From Gymnogyps californianus (taxonomy: Eukaryota; Chordata; Aves; Accipitriformes; Cathartidae), in NCBI RefSeq assembly GCF_018139145.2, contig NW_026114235.1, positions 992,001 through 1,056,000 on the forward strand: DNA of 64,000 bases, given 5' to 3'. Below are positions 11,231 through 24,005 of the stretch, in pieces. Within the stretch, counting starts at the first letter, position 1. Each line of letters starts with the position of its first letter. The notes under the pieces are model-generated. The model searched no databases. It had not been told where the DNA came from and saw nothing but the letters and a program-made list of their open reading frames with translations. The position numbers were made by a program, and so were the translations under genes.

Positions 11231-11824
11231 ACAGATACTTCTGTCTTCCCCACCCTCAAGTCTCAAGCTTATGTCTATATAAAAATATTACTAGTTTTAA
11301 GGAATATTTTCTGGGGCGGGAAAACAATTTTCCTCACTTCCAATCATCAACCTTTGATGAGCAGCACCTTGGCTTCCTGTTAAGGGTGCTCATTTCTTCA
11401 TTTGTATTACATTTTCTGTTTTACAGCATGCCTTTTTAATGGGTAAAATGGAAGAACTGCTTAGGTGCTCAAGAAATATTCTTTTTCCACATAATATTAT
11501 TTGAGTTCCTATTTCATATGATGCCTAAATTATATGGGTATGATAAAAATAATTATTTTTAAGTGTTTTAAAATCACTTTCCTTAACTGGAAGTATTTTG
11601 ACATGTAGTACATTGCAAAAAATTACTATGCTAATGTTGCTATCCTCAAGAATCTAAAACTCTGAGTAAGGCTCTCAAAATCATGAAATGTTCAAAAATA
11701 TTATCTTTTGGTTTCTTTTGTTCAATTTTTTTGTATTCTAAATCAGTAGAGTGCACTCAGGTTACATTTTCAAGCCTCTCTATAACCTCCCTACAAGTCT
11801 AGGAATCCATGCTTATTAAAAGAA

Positions 11825-13006
11825 TGTATTGGGTTTGCGTGGCAAGGCTTTGGTAGCGGGGGGGGGCTACAGGGGTGGCTTCTGTGAGAAGCTGCTAGAA
11901 GCTTCCCCTATGTCCAATAAAGTTAATGCCAGCTGGCTCCAAGATGGACCCACCGCTGGCCAAGGCCGAGCCAATCAGCAACAGTGGTAGTGCCTCTGTG
12001 ATAACATATTTAAGAAAGGGAAAAGAAGTTACAGGGGAGTTGCAGTTGCAGCCAGAGAGAGCGGAGTGAGAAGATGTGAGAGAAACAACTCCGCAGACAC
12101 CAAGGTCAGGGAAGAAGGAGGGGGAGGAGGTGCTCCAGGCGCCGGAGCAGAGAGATTCCCCTGCAGCCCCTGGTGAAGACCATGGTGAGGCAGGCTGTCC
12201 CCCTGCAGCCCATGGAGGTCCACGGTGGAGCGGAGGTCCACGGTGGAGCAGATATCCACCTGCAGCCCGTGGAGGACCCCACGCTGGAGCAGGTGGATGC
12301 CCGAAGGATGCTGCGACCCCATGGGAAGCCCGCGCTGGAGCAGGGTCCTGGCAGGACCTACGGACCCGTGGCCCCGTGGAGAGAGGAGCCCATGCTGGAG
12401 CAGGTTTGCTGGCAGGACTTGTGACCCCACGGGGGACCCATGCTGGAGCAGTCTGTTCCTGAAGGACTGCACCCCGTGGATGGGACCCATGCTGGAGCAG
12501 TTCATGAAGAACTGTAGCCCGTGGGAAGGACTCACATTGGAGAAGTTCGTGAAGGACTGTCTCCCGTGGGAGGGACCCCACACTGGAGCAGGGGAAGAGT
12601 GTGAGGAGTCCTCCCCCTGAGGAGGAAGGAGCGGCAGAGACAACATGTGATGAACTGACCCAAACCCCCATTCCCCGTCCCCCTGTGCCGCTCGGGGTGG
12701 GAGGAGGTAGAGAAAATAAGGAGTAAAGTTAAGCCCGGGAAGAAGGGAGGGGTGAGGGGAAGGTGTTTTAAGATTTGGTTTTATTTCTCATTATCCTGCT
12801 CTAATTTGACTAGTAATAAATTAAACTAATTTTTCCCCAAGTGGAGTCTGTTTTGCCTGTGACGGTAATTGCTGAGTGATCTCCCTGTCCTTATCTCGAC
12901 CCACGAGCCTTTCATTTTATTTTTTCTCCCCTGTCCATTTGAGGAGGGGGAGTGATAGAGCGGCTTTGGTGGGCACCTGGCATCTAGCCAGGGTCAACCC
13001 GCTACA
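11825..13006 (+). mobile_element. Solo LTR, 1182 bp, target duplication AAGAA
   Basis: It begins TGTATTGGGTTTGCG and ends CCGCTACA, with a perfect 5-bp direct repeat AAGAA at 11820-11824 and 13007-13011. No primer binding site or gene follows, so it is a solo LTR left by recombination. A TATA-like CATATTTAAG lies near 12005 and AATAAA at 12825-12830, implying a transcribed R region of about 0.8 kb. That region holds imperfect tandem repeats of about 45 bp built around ATGCTGGAGCAG and GACTG...CCCGTGGGA. U5 matches the provirus A LTR. The long open frames on both strands (131 codons +, 258 codons -) come from the stop-poor repeats. Confidence 0.9.
12200..12600 (+). repeat. Imperfect ~45-bp tandem repeats inside LTR
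   Basis: Successive degenerate units contain (C)ATGCTGGAGCAG, GACTGT.. and CCCGTGGGAGGGAC. The units stay in one frame through most of the array, so the + strand reads through as Trp-, Cys- and Pro-rich sequence. The partial copy at 23015-24005 has the same array. Confidence 0.75.
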
Positions 13007-13276
13007 AAGAAATAAACACTGTATTTATTGTATTAATGTAAGCCCAGAAATCTGGACAGAATTCTCACTAAAATTTGCAAGGCTTGTGATAAAACTATAA
13101 GATCTGCAGCTTAACCCTCTGTTACCAAGGCTCGATAAACTTCTGCTGTAAAGTAGTTCTGCAGAGGGGTTGCTGCTATTTTGTTTTGGATTATGAATTG
13201 GCATAACATTGCCCTCCATTCATGGTATTTTCCATGTAATGCTCATGTGGTACTGTGGTACTCTCAGAGAGGAAGC

Positions 13277-13853
13277 TGTCGTGGTTTAACCCCAGCCAGC
13301 AGCTAAGCACCACGCAGCCGCTCGCTCACTGCCCCCCCACCCCTGGGATGGGGGAGAGAATCAGGAAAAAAAACTCGTGAGTTGAGATAAAGACAGTTTA
13401 ATAGGACAGAAAGGAATGAAAAACAATGATAATGATAATAATAATAATATGACAATAGCAATACTAAAAGAATTAAACTATACAAAGCAAGTGGTGCACA
13501 ATGCAATTGCTCACCACTCGTTGACCGATGCCCAGTTAGTTCCCAAGCCGCGATCCGCCCCTCCCGGCCAACTCCCCCCTGTTTATATACTGGGCATGAC
13601 GTTCCATGGTATGGAATACCCCTTTGGCTAGTTCAGGTCAGCTGCCCCGGCTTTGCTGCCTCCCAGCTTCTTGCACACCTGCTTACTGGCAGAGCACGGG
13701 AAACTGGAAAGTCCTTGGCTTAAGAGAAGCGCTACTTAGCAACAACTAAAACATCGGAGTGTTATCAACATCATTCTCACTCTAAATCCAAAACACAGCA
13801 CTGTAGCAGCTACTAAGAAGAAAATTAACTCTGTCCCAGCCGAAACCAGGACA
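13277..13853 (-). mobile_element. Solo LTR (provirus D subtype), target duplication GAAGC
   Basis: On the minus strand it runs from TGTCCTGGTTTCGGCTGG to ACCACGACA. Perfect 5-bp repeats GAAGC flank it at 13272-13276 and 13854-13858. The details (TTAAGCCAAGGACTT, TTTCCCGTGCTCTGCC) match the D LTR rather than the B/C LTR. An A/T-only (TTA)-rich stretch and ATTAAA precede the U5. It is the relic of a provirus removed by LTR recombination. Confidence 0.92.
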
Positions 13854-13858
13854 GAAGC

Positions 13859-16800
13859 CTAGTTATTCCCTGAATATATCCACCCTAACATTACTGGAGT
13901 GTATTTTTTTCATGTTTGCTTTAATTCCAGAAACACTCAAAGGCTAGACAGATTCTCAGCACAGAATGACAGACTAAAACTACTTCCAAAACAGCTAAAA
14001 GTCTCATCCTGCAGTTTTTCCTTATATCCATCAACCTATCTGAAGAGCTGCTGGACTGGGCATGATCAGACATGCTGTTTATGACAAACTATGGGCCAAG
14101 TACATTTTAATGTGAGAATATGATTCAGGAAATCTTGAAATATCTACCTGTATCAGGCATATCAGTTGGAGCTTCCACATGTACTCTGACCACAGACAAG
14201 CCAACTGATTTTAATCGTCTTACATTATTTTATTTTTGTAATCTACATAACATTTTTTCTCACATTTTTCACATTTGCCATTGTTTTACTTGGGATTTCC
14301 ATTTTTTAGACAGTTTGGTGTTTGACTATAATTTAATCAAAGCAGCATGTTTTTACCCCAGTGATAAGGTAATATTTTACTACAGGGTGCAGGGACAACT
14401 GTATTTTATTATCAGTCTTTAAATCTGAGTGCTGCATGTTCAGGAACAATTAGATTCAGAAATGTATATTAAGGCAGCATTAGGTCTGGAAGACTGCAGG
14501 AAGAAATGCAAGGGAAGGCTCCAGTTCAGATTCTATCAATCAGCATCATTTAACTAGCTGCACTGCACTTCTTATAGACCATTTTTATACAATGGTAGAT
14601 GGTTATTCCATCGTTAATGTTAACTATTTCCAAGCTCTATTTTCTTCCAAGATCCAATATTAGCACTCTGTTTTTTAAAAAATAATGCACATCCATAGAA
14701 ACACATGTGCAGCTAAGAGATACTCAGTATTTTTGAATGCCAGTCCACTGAGGAGCCTTACTTTTGACCTCCAGGTCTGCAAATCTTGATCCAACTCTCC
14801 TTGCTTTACTTGATACCAAAGACAAAGCTTTCACTGAATTCATTAAGAGCACTGCAGGGTATTTCAAGTCATCATCAGCATTTAGAAATGAGCAATACAG
14901 ACTTTATTTTATTAAAACTCAGTTTCTCTGCTGGTTGACACTTCAAAAGTGGTCTGGTTGGAAAACAAGCCCAAGTGACGTTCTGGTTTTTTTGTGGTTT
15001 TTTTTTTTTTTCCTAATTGCACACTATCTTGAAAACTTGCCAGCTAGCTCCCTGCCAGCTTTTCCATACTGGACATATCATTCCCTTGTTCTGTCAAAAT
15101 GACAAAAAATCAGTTGTGGGATTTAGGGTCTGCTAAGTAATTAACATCATCTCAGCATTAACTGTGTAGAAAATATTATGTTCTTAATCTGCCTGATCTG
15201 GAAGGTCAAGCTGTGCCCACATGCTGTCTGCTTCTAAGGACTCAACATCAGGAGCATTGGTTTTGCCAGAAGTAATACATCCAGCAAGAATGGTTTGAAC
15301 TGCTTCTTTCTAATCCTGTATCTATCTAGCTGTCTACCTACATATCTAAAGTACCCATCACTATAATGTCATGGTGCCAAACTTTGTAAATTATAGAGCC
15401 ACCCAATAATTTGATTCTTCATATCTATTATTTCAAGCTAGATTAATTCCTCCTCTTCCGGGTTTATTTCTTTCAGAAAAATAAGATAATGTGAATAATA
15501 GCTTAATAAGGAGTACAGAGTTTTACTATGTGAAAATAATTCCTTCAAACAGAATGAATTGTGATTTTGCTGTTTCATCTTTCCTATTAGCTCCTCTCAG
15601 CTGGGAAGGAATTTACAAAAAACAGTCTACCTGTTCATATTATTTCCTTGTGGAAGATCAACAATCATACAAAAAAACATGGCATGAAGAAAAACAGCTC
15701 ATGCTACATTTTGCAGTAGAAATGTTTCTTCAAGCAAGGGGAAATCCTGTGTGAATGATGTTTTCATATACAACTTTCACTTTGAAAGAGTTATCTTCAT
15801 GAGGGTGAAGCCAAATAAATATTCTGATCTGAGCTTGGGTTTTGGGGGATTAAATGAGATTATATATGTATTTTATTTAACAAAAAAGTATCTGAGTGAA
15901 CAAAGAAGATGTTGGGGGAGGCTTTCTGTGCACTGGTATCAGAAACAAAACTGATTTTTGAAAGTATAAATCTCTGCAATTTTATGCAAAATAGCTGTTC
16001 ACTTCTGCTTGCTTAAAGAAAAACAGTTTGCCTTAAAAAAAAAAAGCAGTTATTAACTCTTTTGTAGTCACTTGGATGAGCAACACACATCCACTTCTGA
16101 TAACCTAAGACAAATCTACCCTGAAGTACTTCAGATGTGAATGTCATAGGTTCCATCCATGGGTGGATGTAGCCTTGTGCTTTTGTCCAGTTGAAATAAA
16201 TAAAGCAGGGTCACCCTGCAGGGGACACAATATTAAACATCCCAGGGTGTTAAAGAGCAATGAAGTATACAATTACCCTCAACAGCAGTTCTACAAGCAG
16301 TGTGATTCTTATGCATTTACTGATTATCTTTATTTGTATTGTTCTTTTTTCAGTAGCTGATATAAATTACATACCATTATGGTCCAGCCACAAATAATGA
16401 AATAACAATATCATCCATGCCACGGTGCAGGCTAGCATTCATATATCTCTTTAGAGGCGTCAAGAGAAAAGACAGGGTATTGCAACTGAGTGCACTTTAT
16501 GATGGAATGCTCTAATAAAAATTTAATATATTTATCTGCCTTCTGAAGCCAGCAGCTATAGCCACTGCAAATGGCTGGCTGGCCACAGTTATTATCTGAG
16601 CAATCTAAGTAGTTATGTTTTGAGCTACAGGGTGTTGAAGATAGCAACTCAGTCTAGACTCAATGCCTACATAATGGTAGATTGCCTTCTCCTTTGTACT
16701 TGCTGGTCAAACCCAGTTGATGATGATTGACTTAATGAGTCACCTGGCTCATAACCTAATAAGAGGACTGTTTACACAGAAGAACAATATTATGCTCCTT

Positions 16801-19800
16801 GGGGGAATTTGACTGATTTTGTTAGTTTTGGAGCTGTTTAACTCTTTGGACTACTGTGGTACCTGTAGCAAATTGTCAGTTGATAATGGTGCCTTCAAGG
16901 GATTACTGAAATCACTTGTATCTTTTACCTAACAAGTAAGTTATTGCCTGAGATGTGCAATCGGACATTTGTCTTGCTGTTACCATCCTTCTCCTCTCCT
17001 TCTTTCCCTGTTTGTTTTATTCCCATTAGTGTGTTTACATCCAGATTCTAACAAATGTGTCCTCACTGAATGATGTTCAATTCCCATTGTTGCAAGCAAT
17101 GTATATATGTGCACGTGCAGGATCCTTTTACAAAATTCTCCACCACACTTTATGTTTAGGGTTGCCAGTGCATATTTCACAGTCTAAAGCACCAGGTATG
17201 TTTTCCTGTTAGGCTCAAAGAAAGTGGTTATTACTCCTTTAAGGGATCCCTCCCCCTTCTCCTTTGTTTGGCAGAAGAGATCAGGGAGAAGAGGCATCAC
17301 CTGAACTCAAGGGGCTCATGTTAGGCTTTCTGGGAGATTTTATGTAAGCATGACTAAAATGTTTAGCAACACTATTCAGGTTTGCATGGACCAAAAAAGT
17401 CAGTACTCTGTCTACGCCATGGAGAGATCAAAGATTTTATAAAGAGCCAGACATAAAGAGGCTAATGTTTGGGTCAAAAATATTTGGAAATAAAGAAAAA
17501 TAAAGTGTCACAGTTATTTTTCCCTTAAACTTAATCTCTTTGCTGGAATGGACTGACTAGATATACATAAAACTCAGCCTACAACTGAAGTGTAGTTGAG
17601 ACCATACAATACTGAGTAAATAAATATAATTCTATCTAGCTGAAATTCTAAAATCTTAAAGCAATAGCATATAACCTGTCCCTCCACCAAAGAACCCTCA
17701 GCATATTACAAAGATAGACTTTGAACAGAGAAACTATGTAAGTAGCCTTCAAAACATCCTTATTCTTAACAGGATGGTAGGATTCACTCCGCCTGCATGG
17801 TTCTAACAAACCAGACTACATTTTGATAAAACTCCATTGACTTTGATAAGTTAACAGCAGAATTAATTTAACCCCAAGACTTTTTTCAGGAAAAGGTAGC
17901 ATTGTTAATTATTATCATTATTTATTTTCTCTTGTTCTAACATGACTACTTTTTGACTTGCATCCTCATTGAGCTGGGCTAAAATATTCTACTTACCCTT
18001 AGGACTGAATATGTTTCACCTATGTAGTGAAGGACATTCCTGATTTTTCCACCATTTTGGAAAAACATTACTGTCATTTCTGTGGTTCTACTCTATCTTA
18101 CTTGCGTTCACTGATGATCCTAAATCAGTTTTCTCCAGGGTAGTGCAGTGCAGTCTTCTCTCTCTCCATGCTTCCTTTCAGGAAACCATATTCAGAATTG
18201 AGACCTTTTTGGACCTGTCATACTGGGGATCTGGGGTAATATTTAAGGTGGCTGTTCTGCTTGTTTGCTCAATTATGCCCTTACGTGAGTGTTCCAGAAA
18301 TATAGGAAGAAAAGCAAGTTGCAGTGAATGCATTTGGAATAGCCAGCAACTCTATCAACACACCTGAAAACTGTGGATAATAATGTGAACTGTACAAATC
18401 TGAGTTCTTTCCTTAAATGTTGCCATCAGGTGAACAATAGCCTTTATCTCCATGGCCTTTAATAGGGCTAAACAGGTTAGACAACAGAAGTACCTGAATT
18501 CTATTCCATTCCTTCACTCACTACTTGAGTACTGCCCTTTAAATCCACTTTCATTGCCAGTTTTCTCTATGTAAGGGAGGGTTAAAGCTTTATAATCACT
18601 CCTCAGTACAGAGGGACCATTTGGTCATCAGCAGATCCATCTGTTCAGATGATGCTTTTCCATCCTGCTTGCTCACCACTGGGAGAAGGGGGAAAAGATA
18701 ACCCTAAGGGTACTATTTATTGCTCTCAGTCCAGAAAGAGGCAGAAGTTATGGGAATGATGCCTTGAGATCCCTTATCATGGGTTAAAAACTAGGTTGTC
18801 AAAAGGCAAAAAAAATGTCTCTGACTTGCCAGTTGAGGATACAAATACCAAAATGTTTTTGCTTTAGTGCTTTCAAATTCAATAATCATTCATTGGCTTG
18901 TTTTCCTTCTGTGCTGGGGAGAACAGGTAGTCAGAGCAGAGAATACAGATTGTTTCAGTTGGCTCCTGTTCAGTTGATGATAGTATACACAGCTGTATGT
19001 AGCCAGTGCCTGCCAGCAGAAGCCTGACCCAGACAATTAACCTTATATTAACACCCCTAATAGTGATCATCTGTTGCCATATGCCTGCAGCCTGAGCTCT
19101 AAGGCAGCAATGAGACCATCCACTCCTAAAGTCATATCTGATTCTTGATCACAAGCTACTGAGCTTGAGTTGATTTTAAAATGAATAGGGAGCTGATTTT
19201 AAAATGTTTATTTGTTCATTCTAGGGAAGAATAAATCCCCCTGAGAATGACAGTAATTGCCTCAGGAAAACCTGTGAAACCAACTTGCCTGGAGGCAAAT
19301 GATTAAACAGATTATTCTAAATAACTGCTTAGGTTGTAGTAGCCCCATATTTATCCTTGTCTAGAACCATATTCTACTCTAAAACTGAGGAGAAGGTAGG
19401 AAAACTCCTTTTCTAGCCTATTTGCTTTCTGGACTGAATCTGTTCACTGCCCCTGTATTGAGTATCATTATCATTCTAGGAGCTATTGAATCCAAAAGCA
19501 ATTTGAAATACCAAGTGTGTGAAGTAATTTTTTTTTGTACTCAGGTTGTGATATTTAAACATGTGTGCTAAGACCAGTATTTGCTGCACAACTGCTGGTG
19601 TTAATCCTTGTTTATACTGTAAGCTGTCTGGCAGGTGTTACATTTTTATTTCAAATCTGTTGCTTTCTTGGATTTATTTTCTGTATCCTTGTCATCCTAA
19701 ACAAGCTCTTTCTTTTTTTCTCCAGTAGCAACTCAGGCTTGAATATCTACAAGGACAGCTGCAGTGGAAATCTACTACAAAATATCAGCCTTTCCATATC

Positions 19801-22800
19801 ATTCATACAATCAAGAAGAAAGTAGCACTGAAGCAAACAGTGCATTAATAAGAAATAGTAGACAAATGGGTATTTTAAAAGGTGTGACTTGTTTCACTAT
19901 CGAAACCAAAAGGGGCCTTTTTTTTCTATCCCCAGTATCATATTTTATGCATGATGCTTCCATGTACCTCTTTCCCTCAGTCTATATGTATACAGTAGAT
20001 TATTGATTGTTTGGGCAAGATATGCCTCATGCTTACTACTTTGTCCATTATCATAAAATCTAGAGGGACAGAGAAGCTATTATAAATTTGGATATGTTCT
20101 TGGATAAGTACAGAGAAGTTTTATTAATGAAGCCTGCTTTAAAGTTTGCTGATCAGTAGAAGTTAGTGTGACTTGCTTGGTACAGCTAAAAATTGGGCCC
20201 TACAAAAATTATTGCATGTTAGATTTTGAAAGTAATATAAAATATGCCTGCTTCCATCTCCCTTCAGCTTTCAGTATTCACCACCCCAAAAAAGCAAAGA
20301 GGATGTTGCACACAGTACAAATAAGAAAGCTTTACAAATCATCCAGTAGCAAGAAAACATACATTGCTTCAGCAGTGCATATAAAAGTTATCCAGTATAT
20401 ATTAAAAAATTTTAAAATCCATTCTTGCAGGAAAAAATGAACAATATAAGGTTATTTTGTTCCCTAATCCAGCTAACACTTATTTCTGAGTGCAGTGTTT
20501 ACCACCGTGAGTAGTACTAAAGAAACAGTAAGAATGATGTAGACAAGATTTTCAGGACTGAATCCTTATACCACTACATTTTCTGTTTTGCACACATATT
20601 GCATTTTCTGTCCAGTTCTGATTCTTTGAGGTATTATGTTCTCTCAGTTCTTGTCAGCTTCTTTGGGAGAAAATGACATTCATTACCTTGTAGTTCCCAT
20701 AAAATGTATCAGGATTAAAATCCTGTTTCCACTAAATTCAGTGGCAACATTCCAATTCCCTGTAAGCAAGATACCGTTTCTCCATTGATAAAAAGTCTTT
20801 GCTGTAGAAATAAAGTATTTGTGGAGCTTACGCACGCTGCTCCCATCAGCGTAGTCTGGGAACATAAGAGCCTATTCTTAAAGTCCATTCTAGAATACGC
20901 TCTAGAGAAGCATGAATATTTCAATACAAAACATAGAAGCTCTGAAGAAACTTTTACAGAACAATTGAACTCAGTCTTTCACTGGAGAGAAGCAGCAGCA
21001 TTTTATTCCATGGAATTAATTTCTACTCTTATGAAAATATTATTTTCTAATTAAAATTCCAAACAACTAAAATTCTAACTGTATTGGAATGGGTCAGATG
21101 ATCTGTAGAAAAATAGAATTCTTTCTTAATATTGTCCAGAGTGTTTATCCCTGAAACACTAACAGGGACTCCTTAGTGACTTATCAAGTGGGATACATTT
21201 TTATTCTTCGTACTAAAAGCTCAACTCTGTTTTTAGCTTGTAAAAATGTGGTGGTAAAAGGGAACATCTTGAGCTGTCAGTTGGCTATTAGAATTGGTTT
21301 GTGTATCTGACAGAGTATCACAGCTGGCTATACAAATGGGAAGATTACTTCACAAGGAGGAAAATTCTGTTAAGTTTTTCTAGGTCATGTTTGTTAAGGT
21401 CTCCATGATGATGACAGAGGTGTGGTAACTAGATAGCTAGGAGAGGGAAGGGAAAAAGCATGCTTTCATATTAGGGTAAGTAAGTGTAATGAAAAATTGG
21501 AAGTGAACATGTCTGATAAGATATTGAAATGGAATACTTCTGATTTTGACAAAGCACAACAGAAGCGAGAAAGTTTCTAGTAAGTTTGAAGTGACCCAGA
21601 AAAGTACATCTGAAAATATCACAATAACTTTTGTAAACAAAATTGAACATTGTATATTGTATTTGCTTGCGTTTGAACAATAATTGTATACCATATACAA
21701 TTATGGAATTAGCAAAATACTATATTTAAAAAACAAATTACATTGAAGAGCTGTTAAGTTTTTCAGGAAAAAGGAAAGACCTTTCAGTTAGCTCTTGATT
21801 GTAAGTAATGGTAGGGAATTATTGTGCAAAAAGGGGAAAATCACATTTTTATTATTTGTCTGATTCCACCCCAAAATTAAAAGAGTACTTAAGTCCCACT
21901 GGTGCTTCCATTGTAAAAATCAATTTTACAAATATTTTTGTAACTTTTCCACTTTAACTCCTGAAATGCAAAATATTTAGACCATTTAAAAGTTTCAATA
22001 GCTGCCTTCCCTCTCAAATCATAACTTTTAAATCCATAATTATCCAGGTACATAACCTGTATAGCATTATCTTAAAATATTTTTTGCTGTCAGACACCTC
22101 AGGAGACTGTCGATGAATTACAGTAAAATCCAGTTCTCCCACAAAAACCTTGAGTAATTTAGATGTATAAAGCAGTGAGACAGTTGAGTTCCACAGGGGA
22201 AAAGAATAGCAACAATACTAGGAGAGGTGCAGGGCTAATGTCTCTTTTTCCCCCACCATTTTCCCACTATTGAACAAGCCAGCGGGAGAAATATTTGCCC
22301 CTTCTCTGCTTCCCTTATGCCCTGAATCTATACAAATGTGCATCCTTCAGCTCTTTGGGGCAAGCATGGGGCCCCACTGCTACAAAATGAAGAGCACTCA
22401 CAGAGATGATCCCATGGTCACAATATAAAGCTTCTACAGGGTGTTAAACCCTGAGGAAGCCCTCCTACTCAGAGGTGAAATTCACCTCTGAGATTTCAGG
22501 CTGACTTCCAGTTTATATTTTTATTTATCTCTTTTATAAAAGACATAATGCACCCTATGAAATGTGTAGTCATTCATCAGAGCAAATAAACTCTGGAATA
22601 TGTTGAATTAAAGCCCAAAAGCATCACCAGAAGTACTACTGAATGGAATGAGAAATCAAGGAGGAAGCCAGTTATGAAGCCTGAGATTTTTTTGTGTGTG
22701 CAACTATTTTTCTTTTTGACACTTGCTTTATTTCTGGGAAGCATCTTTTACTCGCTTATTTCCCCTGATTTAATGCTGACTTGAGTAAAACCAAATCTTT

Positions 22801-23014
22801 CCAGGTTTTTCTTACTCACTGAGGACTGTTTTAACATGAATTCCAAGGCAGTCATTCCGAACCTGGCTCTTTGTTTCAGGCAAACAGACTTCCCCCTACC
22901 CACAACCCAATCAGTGGATATGTCTGTCTGGTTTGGACTTCTGGAAGCTTTCTGTTACATGATTTGAAGGTACTGTGTGGATCGCAGTGCCTACACAAGA
23001 TGGGGCATGTTACA
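13859..23014. other. Host DNA without recognisable genes
   Basis: About 9 kb of AT-rich DNA in which all open frames are short and unremarkable. A perfect 25-base palindrome lies at 22468-22492. A strong acceptor-like sequence (CTCTTTCTTTTTTTCTCCAG, ending near 19725) is followed by an open frame, but no good donor is present, so no exon is called. No retroelement was recognised. Confidence 0.55.
22468..22492. repeat. Perfect 25-base palindrome
   Basis: CTCAGAGGTGAA and TTCACCTCTGAG form a 12-bp inverted repeat around a single A. It could extrude as a hairpin or be a dimeric binding site for a nuclear receptor-like protein (AGGTGAA/TTCACCT half-sites). It may equally be chance. Confidence 0.7.
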
Positions 23015-24005
23015 GAATGAGAGCACCTCTGTGATAACATATTTAAGAAGGGGAAAAAGTTACTGCACAACAGCAACTGCAGCCGGAGAGAGGAGTGAGA
23101 ATATGTGAGAGAAACAACTCTGCAGACACTAAGGTCAGTGAAGAAGGAGGGAGAGGAGGTGCTCCAGGCGCCAGAGCAGAGATTCCCCTGCAGCCCCTGG
23201 TGAAGACCATGGTGAGGCAGGCTGTCCCCCTGCAGCCCATGGAGGTCCACGGTGGAGCAGATATCCACCTGCAGCCCATGGAGGACCCCACGCTGGAGCA
23301 GGTGGATGCCCGAAGGAGGCTGTGACCCCATGGGAAGCCTGTGCTGGAGCAGGCTCCTGGCAGGACCTGTGGCCCCATGGAGAGAGGAGCCCATGCTGGA
23401 GCAGGTTTGCTGGCAGGACTTGTGACCCCGCGGGGGACCCATGCTGGAGCAGTCTGTTCCTGAAGGACTGCACCCCGTGGGAGGGACCCATGCTGGAGCA
23501 GTTCGTGAAGAACTGTAGCCCATGGGAAGGACTCATGTTGGAGAAGTTCGTGGAGGACTGTCTCCCGTGGGAGGGACCCCATGCTGGAGCAGGGGAAGAG
23601 TGTGAGGAGTCCTCCCCCTGAGGAGGAAGGAGCAGCAGAGACAATATGTGATGAACTGACTGCAACCCCCATTCCCCGTCCCCCTGTGCCGCTCGGGGTG
23701 GGAGGAGGTAGAGAAAATCAGGAGTGAACTTGAGCCTGGGAAGAAGGGAGGGGTGAGGGGAAGGTGTTTTAAGATTTGGTTTTATTTCTCATTATCCTAC
23801 TCTGATTTGATTGGTAATAAATTAAACTAATTTCCCTGAGTCGAGTCTGTTTTGCCTATGATGGTAATTGCTGAGTGATCTCCCTGTCCTTATCTTGACC
23901 CATGAGCCTTTCGTTTTATTTTCTCTCCCCTGTCCATTTGAGGAGGGGGAGTGATAGAGCGGCTTTGACGGGCACCTGGCATCCAGCCAGGGTCAACCCA
24001 CCACA
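23015..24005 (+). mobile_element. LTR related to 11825-13006, 5' part missing or replaced
   Basis: From CACCTCTGTGATAACAT onward it parallels the solo LTR at 11825: TATTTAAG box, the same tandem repeat array (with a deletion of one unit), AATAAA near 23817 and a U5 ending CCCACCACA. The first ~200 bases of that LTR are not recognisable here, and no copy of the 3' flank GTTGT is found on the left. It is therefore truncated or carries a diverged U3. The intact-looking open frames are repeat-derived. Confidence 0.8.

Larger units (their letters stand above)
8501..11824. other. Host DNA without recognisable genes
   Basis: AT-rich non-coding DNA. A TA/CA-rich stretch lies at 9834-9880. Short open frames look random. 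Possible ancient repeat remnants are listed separately (8690-8820 and 10760-11230). No splice-bounded exon was recognised. Confidence 0.6.

Noticed and set aside
11895..12671. 258-codon open frame on the minus strand (and a similar one at 22876-23672)
   Set aside because: Lies antisense to an LTR repeat array with few stops in any frame; the sequence is Pro/Gly/Ser-rich and repeat-derived, not a gene.
19726..19825. Possible exon after a strong acceptor at about 19725
   Set aside because: Only a weak donor follows and the open frame is short; could be chance.
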